Below, one piece after another: positions 33,273 through 39,235 of a stretch of DNA of 39,235 nucleotides. Both the position numbers and the translations under genes were made by a program. Every line of letters starts with the position of its first letter. Position 1 is the first letter of the stretch. Source of the DNA: Planctomycetota bacterium (GTDB lineage Bacteria > Planctomycetota > Planctomycetia > Isosphaerales > Isosphaeraceae); the NCBI GenBank assembly GCA_028291545.1, contig JAQGHR010000131.1, forward strand, positions 1 through 39,235, in the 5' to 3' direction. The notes under the pieces are model-generated. The model did not search any database. It worked only from the letters and a program-made list of their open reading frames with translations, and was not told where the DNA came from.

Positions 33273-33959
33273 ATGACCGTCCGCCCGTTGTCCCGCGATG
33301 AGGTTCGCGCGATCGACCGCCGCGCCGCCGAGGAATTCGGCCTGCCGACGCTCGTGCTGATGGAAAACGCCGGCCGAGGCGCGGCCGATCTCCTCCTCAA
33401 CACTCGCCCCCATGTCGGCCCGGTCGTGATCGCCTGCGGACCCGGCAACAACGGCGGCGATGGCGGCGTCGTGGCCCGGCACCTCGATGCGCACGGCCCC
33501 TCCGTCCGCGTTGTCTGGTTCGCCCACAAGGAGAAGATCGCGGGCGACGCGGCCGTTCAACACAAGATCCTCGCCGCCTCGGGGATCGACCAGCAAGAAT
33601 GGACCGGGCCGATCGATCAAGAACGGCTGGACGCGCTGTTTTCCCAGGCCGATTGGATCGTCGACGGCCTGCTCGGCACGGGATTGACCCGGCCGGTCGA
33701 GGGCGTCTTGCGCGACGTGATCGAGGCCATGAATCGGTCCGGCAAGCCGATCCTGGCCCTGGATCTGCCCTCGGGCCTGGACGCCGACTCCGGCGAGCCG
33801 CTGGGCATCGCCGTGCGGGCCTCGCAAACTGCGACGTTCGTGGCGCCAAAGCTCGGTTTCGCCCGTCCGGGCGCCGAAGCCTACACCGGTCGCGTCAGCG
33901 TGGTGGAAATCGGGGTGCCGAGGAAGTTGCTGGAGGGATTCACGGACCGGGTGTCGTGA
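33273..33959 (+). CDS. nnrE: NAD(P)H-hydrate epimerase
   Basis: The enzyme interconverts R and S forms of damaged hydrated NAD(P)H so that the dehydratase can repair it. The 228 residues from the ATG at 33273 (GGGAGG upstream) match a stand-alone YjeF_N domain; the C-terminal dehydratase domain found in many bacterial fusions is absent and must be encoded elsewhere. Motifs visible are M-E-N-A-G-R-G near residue 30, C-G-P-G-N-N-G-G-D-G, D-G-L-L-G-T-G-L and D-L-P-S-G-L-D-A-D, all typical. The frame is open upstream to 33195 without a ribosome-binding site. The gene converges with the anti-sigma gene, 17 bases apart. Confidence 0.9.
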   Translation: MTVRPLSRDEVRAIDRRAAEEFGLPTLVLMENAGRGAADLLLNTRPHVGPVVIACGPGNNGGDGGVVARHLDAHGPSVRVVWFAHKEKIAGDAAVQHKILAASGIDQQEWTGPIDQERLDALFSQADWIVDGLLGTGLTRPVEGVLRDVIEAMNRSGKPILALDLPSGLDADSGEPLGIAVRASQTATFVAPKLGFARPGAEAYTGRVSVVEIGVPRKLLEGFTDRVS

Positions 33960-33976
33960 ATCGTCACGATCCTCGC

Positions 33977-34558
33977 TCAGTGCGTCGGATCGGGCGTGCG
34001 GATGCCCATGGACGGCGAACCGCCGTTGCGGGCCGTATTGGCCGTCGAGGTCGAGGCGTTATCGACTTCGGGGCGATGGCTCGTGGAGTTCTCCGCCACG
34101 GTGGTGCTGCTGCCGACCTCGGAAACCGCCTGGGTCACATGCGAGACCGGGGTCGACGATCGGGGCACGGGCAGGGCCGCGGTCCGGGCCGAGGGATGGA
34201 GCTGAAGGTGAGACACCGACCACGAGGCCGCCGCGCCAACCGCGAGGAAGACGCTGGCCGCCAGGCTGACGGCGACCCAGAACCCCGGCCGCGACCAGGA
34301 GGCGGGCGCGGACCGTCGCTGCTCGCGAATCTGGCGGGCCAGGGCGGGCCAGAGCGAGGCCGTATTGACCAACGCAAGGGGTTCTTCGGAAAGACCTTGC
34401 ATCGCAGCGAGCGACACATGGAAGGAGGCCAGACGGTCGCGGCACTCGGGACAGCCGATCAGATGCCGCTCGGCCTTGCGACGGTCCGAGCCGGTCAGCT
34501 CGCCGCCGGCAAGCAGAGGGAGCCTGGGTCGGGCCCACCGACACGTATCATCCCACAT
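33977..34558 (-). CDS. Membrane anti-sigma factor with zinc finger
   Basis: The 193-residue protein carries the zinc anti-sigma motif H32-x-x-x-C36-x-x-C39 near its N-terminus, then one membrane helix (W-V-A-V-S-L-A-A-S-V-F-L-A-V-G) and a Ser/Thr-rich external tail. Its start overlaps the stop of the sigma gene by 11 bases and has AGGAGG seven bases upstream, so the two are translationally coupled. It should hold the ECF sigma factor at the membrane until a signal, either thiol stress through the zinc site or proteolysis, releases it. The signal cannot be read from the sequence. Confidence 0.85.
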   Translation of the reverse strand: MWDDTCRWARPRLPLLAGGELTGSDRRKAERHLIGCPECRDRLASFHVSLAAMQGLSEEPLALVNTASLWPALARQIREQRRSAPASWSRPGFWVAVSLAASVFLAVGAAASWSVSHLQLHPSARTAALPVPRSSTPVSHVTQAVSEVGSSTTVAENSTSHRPEVDNASTSTANTARNGGSPSMGIRTPDPTH

Positions 34559-35261
34559 GGCGGGCCTCCTCTTGGGGTTCGTCGTCAGGAAGAATCGGAG
34601 CATCCGAATCGATACCGTCGTCGCCGCCGGCCGGGACCGCCTGGCGGCGCTCCCATTGCTGGCGGAACAGGTCGCGAGCCTTGGCCAGGCGCCAGCGGAT
34701 CGTCGCTTCCCGACGTCCCACAATCGCCGCAACCTCAGCCGAGGAAAAACCTTCCAGATCACGCAGGACGAGAATCGTTCGATAGGGCAGGGGGAGGCGT
34801 TCGAGCACGAAACGGACTTCCTGGACCACCTCTTCGCGGAGCCGAGGGTCCGCGTCGGGCAGCTCCATCGCCTTGTTGGCGGCCCGTCCTGGTCGATCGA
34901 TCGACGAGGTGGGCGGCCCATCATGGCGACGGAGTTGGTCCAGGCCCAGATTCACTCCAACGCGGAACAGCCAGGGGCCAAAGCGGCGGGAGGTGTCAAA
35001 CCGATCGAGGCGATGGTAAACCTTCCAGAATGTTTCTTGCGCCAGGTCCCGCGCCAGCTCTTCATCGTGGACCAGGCGATACAGCACGCGGATGAGCTTC
35101 CGCTCATATCGGGTGACCAGGACGGCGAATGCGTCATCGTCACCATCCCGGGCCAGCTCCACGAGGCGGGCATCACCGACATCTTCGGAACGGGCGGGCG
35201 TGGGGAACGGGATCGTTCCCTCAACTCTCCGTTCGCGATCCGTCGATTTTTCGTTCGCCAT
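34548..35261 (-). CDS. ECF-family RNA polymerase sigma factor
   Basis: The 237-residue protein has sigma region 2 (F-A-V-L-V-T-R-Y, then D-L-A-Q-E-T-F-W-K-V-Y and F-G-P-W-L-F-R-V) and region 4 (L-P-L-P-Y-R-T-I-L-V-L-R-D-L-E-G-F-S and the helix-turn-helix E-V-A-A-I-V-G-R-R-E-A-T-I-R-W-R-L). Region 3 is absent, as in all ECF factors. The start has GGGAGG seven bases upstream. The final 30 residues are acidic and unusual for the core fold. The downstream anti-sigma gene overlaps it. Target genes are unknown; autoregulation is usual but no convincing ECF promoter was found in the short gap to the divergent GNAT gene. Confidence 0.9.
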   Translation of the reverse strand: MANEKSTDRERRVEGTIPFPTPARSEDVGDARLVELARDGDDDAFAVLVTRYERKLIRVLYRLVHDEELARDLAQETFWKVYHRLDRFDTSRRFGPWLFRVGVNLGLDQLRRHDGPPTSSIDRPGRAANKAMELPDADPRLREEVVQEVRFVLERLPLPYRTILVLRDLEGFSSAEVAAIVGRREATIRWRLAKARDLFRQQWERRQAVPAGGDDGIDSDAPILPDDEPQEEARHVG

Positions 35262-35342
35262 CGCGGGGCCTCCCTCCGCGTAGTATCATACGGGGTTTCG
35301 GTACCGCAGCGTTTGCGAGTTTTTCCGGAACAGATCCCCGAT

Positions 35343-36272
35343 ATGCCCGGTTCCCCCCTAGATTGCCATCCTTGTCCAGTTTCCGACCGCGCCCGAGCCC
35401 TGGCCGTCCTCTACCGCAGGATGCCCGAGGTCCTTCGGCCTCGCCTGGTCGCGGACGCGATGGCGGAGGCCGAGCAGGGGGCGATTGACCTGTCGGGCTT
35501 GTGGGTGGCCGTGAAGAAGGCCCGCATTGTGGGCACGCTCCTCACTCATGCCCTGGCGGGCCGCGCGGTGGCGGTCTGGGCGCCCGAGGTCGTGCCGGCC
35601 TGGAGCCGGAGGACCGTGGCCGTGTCCCTGGTCCGCGCGGCGCTGGCGGACGTGACCCGGAAGGGGTTCCGTGTCGCCCAGGCTCTTGTGGACCGGACCT
35701 CACCCCGCTCCGCGCGCGGAGACCTCTCCGGGGGCGGCCTGCCTCGGGTCACGCAGTTGATCTACATGGCCCGACCGACCGCCCCATCGCTCCCCGTCCC
35801 GGCTTCGGTCCCCCGATTCCTCTGGCAGAGCTACGGCCCGGAGACCGACGCCGAATTCCGACGGGTGCTGGACACCACGTATCATGGCAGCCTGGACATG
35901 CCCGAGCTTGAGGGTGTCCGCTCCCTCGACGACGTGATCGCCGCCCATCGCGCCGGCGGCCGGTTCGACCCCACCCGCTGGCGCATCGGCCACCTCCCGG
36001 ACGACCCCGCCGCCACCGCGATCGTCCTGCTCACCGCCCAGGCCGAGCGTGGCTCCTGGGAGGTCGCCTACCTCGGCCTCTCCCCCGCCTCCCGCGGTCG
36101 CGGCCTCGGCCGTGTCGCCCTCTCCTACGCCCTTGAGCTCGCCCGACCCCACGCCCCTCGCCTCGAACTCGCCGTCGATGCCCGCAACACCCCCGCCTTC
36201 CGCCTGTACCGCCGCGCCGGTTTCCACCCCTTCGACCGCCGCTCCGTACATCTGCGCGTCCTGAGCCCATGA
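35343..36272 (+). CDS. GNAT-family N-acetyltransferase, probably a tandem GNAT
   Basis: The C-terminal domain of this 309-residue protein has the acetyl-CoA binding motif S-R-G-R-G-L-G-R and the closing N-T-P-A-F-R-L-Y-R-R-A-G-F, so it is a GNAT acetyltransferase. The N-terminal 140 residues have a similar strand-helix rhythm without the CoA loop and may be a degenerate second GNAT domain, as in mycothiol synthase and related proteins. The substrate is unknown. The frame is open far upstream, antisense to the sigma and anti-sigma genes, and that part is not coding. The ATG at 35343 lacks a strong ribosome-binding site, so the exact start is uncertain. Confidence 0.7.
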   Translation: MPGSPLDCHPCPVSDRARALAVLYRRMPEVLRPRLVADAMAEAEQGAIDLSGLWVAVKKARIVGTLLTHALAGRAVAVWAPEVVPAWSRRTVAVSLVRAALADVTRKGFRVAQALVDRTSPRSARGDLSGGGLPRVTQLIYMARPTAPSLPVPASVPRFLWQSYGPETDAEFRRVLDTTYHGSLDMPELEGVRSLDDVIAAHRAGGRFDPTRWRIGHLPDDPAATAIVLLTAQAERGSWEVAYLGLSPASRGRGLGRVALSYALELARPHAPRLELAVDARNTPAFRLYRRAGFHPFDRRSVHLRVLSP

Positions 36273-36476
36273 CCATGATTGGCTTACCAAGCCCCTGACA
36301 AAACCAACGCATTACCCCAGTTCCCCTAGATCCTCCAGAGTATTATCGGGGGCGATCAGTTACATTGGGTTTCGGGATGTCGAGACTCCTACTCTCTCCG
36401 TCCTCGTTGTCAGGACCGGCCGGCGTAGGCTGCCTGGGCCGTCATGATTTGATCTCCATCGCGTTGAGAGGCGAGC

Positions 36477-38612
36477 ATGAGCAAGCATCGGGATTTCGTC
36501 GGGTCGCTCGGACGACAGCAGGCCGTCATCGGACGTCCAGGCCGTCGCGACCGCCAGGCCCCGAGGTCGACCAGGTTCCTCGCGTCGCTGGAGGCGTTGG
36601 AGGTCCGCGCGGTCCCCACGACGTTCACGGTGAACAGCCTGGCCGATAACAACGTCGGCATCGGCAACACCGGCGACCTGCGCTACGTGATCACTCGCGC
36701 CAATGCCCTGAACACCGGGACGCCCGCCGCGCCGGACATGATCCAATTCACCGGCGTGAGCCTCACCGGGGCCGCCCATACGATCGGCGTCGGCTCCGGG
36801 GCCGCCGGGCGCAAGGCCCTGCCGGCCCTGAGGGACGCGGCCGTCATCGACGGGACCACGGCGGGAGGCTTCGACAACCTGAACGGACTGATGCTCACGC
36901 TCGACGGCCACGCCCTCCGCGGCGGCGCCAATGGCCTGACCCTCCAGGGCGGCAATGCCGCCGTGAGGGCGCTGGAGATCGTGAACTTCCCCGGCGACGG
37001 CATCCGCGTGGCCTCCTCGGGCAACACCATCGGCGGCGATCAGATCGGCAAGAACGCCGCCGGCCAGACGAACAGCCCGACCGGTCGCGTCACCACCCTC
37101 CCGCTGGGGCAGCCGCCCACCACCCCGGTCTTCGTCCGGCCCCCGCAGGGAAATATCATCGCGGCCAACGGCGGCGACGGTGTGCGGATCACGAAGGGCG
37201 CCAACGCCAACGTCCTGGAGGGGAACTACATCGGCACCGACGTGACGGGGACCAAGGCGCGCGGCAACGGCGGCGACGGTGTGGCGATCCTGAGCGCCGA
37301 CGGCACCCAGATCCTCGGCACCACGCCCCCCGACAAGAACGACCCGTTCGTTTTCTACAACGTGATCAGCGGCAACAAGGGGAACGGCCTGGTCATCGAC
37401 GGCGCGACGAACACCACGGTGTTCGCCAACTTCTTCGGCCTGGCCTCGGACAACACCACGCCTCTGGGCAATCGGCTGGACGGCGTGCTCATCACGGGCA
37501 AGTCCGACCGGACCAACTTCGGCGGCAATATCCCGCTCGGGAACGTCTCGGCCGCCAACGGCAAGAACGGCGTGGAGGTCGCGGGCTCCGCCTCGCGGAC
37601 GCTCCTGGGGAACACGTTCGCCGGCGTGGCGGCCTTCAACCCCACGGCGCAGGTCGGCAACCACAACGACGGCATCCTGATCTCCACCACCGGCGGGCAC
37701 CAGGTCTTCGGCTCGTCTCGGTTCAGCACGATCGTGCTGACTTGCCAGTCGTCGAACAACCGCCGGGACGGCGTCGAGATCTTCGGCAAGGCCGGCGGCG
37801 TGCAGGTCACTCAGTCCCTCATCGGGTTGCAGACCGACGGCAAGGCGGCGGCGCCGAACGGGCGGGACGGCATCGAGGTCCACGGCAACGCGAAGGCGGT
37901 GGCCATCGGCGGGTTCGAGCCGTCGGTCGAGGGCCAGCCGGCGGAGCAGTCCTTCCTTGAGGCGTCGAACATCATCTCCGGCAATCGCCGGGACGGCGTG
38001 GCCTTCGACGGCGGCTCGCGCGGCGGCAGCATCGTCAACAGCTTCATCGGCACCGACATCACCGGCCAGGCCGCCGCGGGCAACGGCCGTTACGGAATCT
38101 ACCTCGGTGGCGGCTCGGGCCTCCGAATCGGTTCCGCCCTGGGCGCCGTCACCCCTCGTCAACGCAACATCGTCGCGTTCAATGCCCTCCAGGGCGTCCT
38201 GGTGAACGGGGGCACGAGTAACAGCATCCTCGGCAACCCCAGCTTCAGCAACGGCGAAGCGGGCATTGCCCTGCAGCACGGCGGCAACCGAAAACAGCCC
38301 GCGCCTGTGCTCACCTCGGCCCAGGTTGGCCCCGGCGGCGTCACCCAGGTGACCGGCACCCTGACCGCCCGTCGCAACACCACCTACCAGGTCGAGATCT
38401 TCGCCAACCCGACCGGCGGCCCCGGCAACGGTCAGACCTTCCTGGGATTCGCTAACGTGACGACCGACGCCTCCGGCTCCGCCCGGTTCACCGTCTCCGG
38501 ATTGACGGCCCCCGACCCCACCACCGCGAACTTCCTCAGCTCCACGGCCACCAGCCCGTCGGGCGACACCTCGATGTTCTCCCAGGCGATTCCCGCGATT
38601 CACATCGGCTGA
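36477..38612 (+). CDS. Extracellular right-handed beta-helix protein with planctomycete N-terminal signature
   Basis: The 711-residue protein has a basic N-terminal region of about 40 residues ending in L-E-A-L-E-V-R-A-V-P, a signature seen at the start of many large planctomycete surface proteins (it replaces a classical signal peptide). A short T-F-T-V-N-S-L-A-D segment and D-L-R-Y-V-I-T-R-A-N (CSLREA-like) follow. Most of the chain then repeats a pattern of N-x-I-x-G-N and G-N-G-G-D-G-V, typical of parallel beta-helix (PbH1) coils, and residues about 610-705 look like a beta-sandwich. No catalytic residues can be named; surface adhesion or polysaccharide binding is possible. GAGAGG precedes the ATG. 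Confidence 0.8.
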   Translation: MSKHRDFVGSLGRQQAVIGRPGRRDRQAPRSTRFLASLEALEVRAVPTTFTVNSLADNNVGIGNTGDLRYVITRANALNTGTPAAPDMIQFTGVSLTGAAHTIGVGSGAAGRKALPALRDAAVIDGTTAGGFDNLNGLMLTLDGHALRGGANGLTLQGGNAAVRALEIVNFPGDGIRVASSGNTIGGDQIGKNAAGQTNSPTGRVTTLPLGQPPTTPVFVRPPQGNIIAANGGDGVRITKGANANVLEGNYIGTDVTGTKARGNGGDGVAILSADGTQILGTTPPDKNDPFVFYNVISGNKGNGLVIDGATNTTVFANFFGLASDNTTPLGNRLDGVLITGKSDRTNFGGNIPLGNVSAANGKNGVEVAGSASRTLLGNTFAGVAAFNPTAQVGNHNDGILISTTGGHQVFGSSRFSTIVLTCQSSNNRRDGVEIFGKAGGVQVTQSLIGLQTDGKAAAPNGRDGIEVHGNAKAVAIGGFEPSVEGQPAEQSFLEASNIISGNRRDGVAFDGGSRGGSIVNSFIGTDITGQAAAGNGRYGIYLGGGSGLRIGSALGAVTPRQRNIVAFNALQGVLVNGGTSNSILGNPSFSNGEAGIALQHGGNRKQPAPVLTSAQVGPGGVTQVTGTLTARRNTTYQVEIFANPTGGPGNGQTFLGFANVTTDASGSARFTVSGLTAPDPTTANFLSSTATSPSGDTSMFSQAIPAIHIG

Positions 38613-38625
38613 AAGGGGGGACTTT

Positions 38626-38667
38626 CTGGATGGATAAGGCAGTCAGCTGGATGGATAAGGCAGTCAG
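38626..38667. repeat. Two perfect tandem copies of a 21-base unit
   Basis: The unit CTGGATGGATAAGGCAGTCAG occurs at 38626-38646 and directly again at 38647-38667 with no change. Twenty-one bases is a multiple of three and two helical turns. It starts 14 bases after the beta-helix stop. Whether more copies occur elsewhere in the genome cannot be seen. Confidence 0.85.
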
Positions 38668-38830
38668 AAGGGAGGTCAGGAGCCATTGTTGTTTGGCCTC
38701 CGCATTACTAAGCTGGAGGCATGTGACCCCACTGCGGCTGGGATTCGTCTCGACCCAGCGACCGCGCGGATGACCAAAGAAATCCACCATAAACGGCTCC
38801 CCACCCCTTTTCTCTCCTTTACCCAGAACC

Positions 38831-38851
38831 CTAAATCTTTTCAAGATTTAG
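38831..38851. repeat. Perfect 9-bp hairpin, A+T-rich
   Basis: CTAAATCTT and AAGATTTAG pair perfectly around TTC. This A+T-rich palindrome is out of keeping with the G+C-rich surroundings. It is not followed by a T-tract on either strand, so a terminator role is doubtful; a protein-binding site or a remnant of a mobile element end is possible. Confidence 0.5.
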
Positions 38852-38986
38852 TGATGTCCCCATTTCCGTGGCGTGCCGATCGCGTTGATTCGGCGATCGG
38901 TCAGGGCGAAGCGTCAGGCGGCGGCGGATTCGTGGTAGGGCGGACGGGGCCGGGCAAGGGGACACGTCAAGATTTTCCTAAATGAG

Positions 38987-39025
38987 CATCGCCCGGCCAA
39001 CCCTCGATGGGCGGACCGGGCGATG
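38987..39025 (-). terminator. Terminator-like hairpin after the DUF1559 gene
   Basis: CATCGCCCGG (38987-38996) pairs perfectly with CCGGGCGATG (39016-39025). On the minus strand it begins 30 bases after the stop codon and the following bases include CTCATTTAGG, a modest T-rich stretch. Confidence 0.65.
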
Positions 39026-39054
39026 TCGCCGAGCCAGGATACCGCGTCGGTCAC

Positions 39055-39235
39055 TTAATTGAAGACGTCGCCGGGGACGACCTCGCCGCCGTCGATGGTG
39101 CCGAGGGCCTGCCAGGTGCGGAAGGCGATGCTGTTCTTGGCGAACTTCACCGAGCCGTCCATCAGCAGCAGGTTCACGCCGCCGGGGTGGTAGGAGCTGG
39201 GCCCGATGATCGTGTCCGGCCCGGCCGCGTTGCAC
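39055..39235 (-). CDS. DUF1559 (pilin-like, planctomycete-specific) protein, C-terminal fragment
   Basis: Only the last 59 codons lie in the window; the start is beyond the right edge. The fragment reads C-N-A-A-G-P-D-T-I-I-G-P-S-S-Y-H-P-G-G-V-N and then L-L-L-M-D-G-S-V-K-F, which is the H-x9-D-G signature that ends DUF1559 (SBP_bac_10) proteins. These are exported proteins with an N-terminal type IV pilin-like methylation motif and are present in very many copies in planctomycetes. It is one of the clearest pointers to the source phylum. A terminator hairpin follows the stop. Confidence 0.9.
   Translation of the reverse strand, partial: CNAAGPDTIIGPSSYHPGGVNLLLMDGSVKFAKNSIAFRTWQALGTIDGGEVVPGDVFN

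Larger units (their letters stand above)
38613..39054. other. Gene-free stretch with a tandem repeat and two hairpins
   Basis: About 440 bases between the beta-helix gene and the DUF1559 gene. Short open frames here have no start signals. The content is the 21-base tandem repeat, the small A+T-rich hairpin at 38831-38851 and the terminator at 38987-39025, listed separately. Confidence 0.5.

Noticed and set aside
34365..35342. Upstream extension of the GNAT frame
   Set aside because: It is antisense to the coupled sigma/anti-sigma genes, which have clear motifs and ribosome-binding sites.
36360..38603. Open frame of 747 codons on the minus strand
   Set aside because: It lies antisense to the beta-helix gene; its repeats are only the mirror of the beta-helix repeats.
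38536..38844. Open frame of 102 codons on the minus strand containing the 21-base repeat
   Set aside because: It overlaps the end of the beta-helix gene, lacks a start signal and encodes no recognisable product.

Overview
The window is high-GC DNA from a planctomycete, most likely of the Isosphaeraceae type (inference, no marker gene compared). The signs are a DUF1559 protein tail at the right edge, a parallel beta-helix protein with the N-terminal 'LEALEVRAVP' signature, a large secreted BNR/PDZ protein, Uma2-type nuclease genes, and many single genes with short gaps rather than long operons. No rRNA, tRNA or CRISPR array was seen.

Layout. 92-3334: secreted BNR-repeat/PDZ protein (minus). 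3531-4221: AF2212-like antitoxin and PIN toxin. 4400-7702: tandem pair of membrane glycosyltransferases of identical length. 7750-10500: cyanophycinase-like S51 peptidase and rhamnulokinase, divergent. 10561-13529: zinc-ribbon protein, LarE and an unknown exported protein (all minus). 14002-15681: cytosolic trypsin-like protease fused to what looks like a dead endonuclease/exonuclease/phosphatase fold, preceded by a paired dyad. 15897-19351: flippase, then a two-gene operon of retropepsin-like/PDZ proteins. 19469-22383: an accessory patch with an antitoxin-like gene, a low-GC AlbA_2/ATPase gene and a frameshifted Uma2 gene. 22529-29146: a short DnaA-like AAA+ protein, small membrane and hypothetical genes, an intact Uma2 gene, and gyrA with a visible promoter and terminator. 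29262-30419: a low-GC solitary HsdR-N-like nuclease. 30585-33959: zinc-ribbon membrane protein, deoxysugar reductase, FmdB-like protein and NAD(P)H-hydrate epimerase. 33977-35261: ECF sigma/anti-sigma pair. 35343-39235: GNAT protein, beta-helix protein and the DUF1559 tail.

Functional themes. Envelope and glycan work is represented by two GT-C enzymes, a flippase, a GDP-deoxysugar reductase and rhamnulokinase, but they do not form one operon. Conflict or stress functions are represented by the PIN module, the protease-EEP fusion, the AlbA_2 gene, the HsdR-N gene and the Uma2 genes. Three unrelated families of REPIN-like inverted doublets lie in intergenic spaces.

The best candidates for something little described are the protease with a degenerate EEP domain behind a double operator-like dyad (13696-15681), the tandem retropepsin pair in which one copy has lost the Thr of its DTG motif, and the coexisting REPIN-like families. 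All functional calls come from reading motifs by eye; no database search was run.
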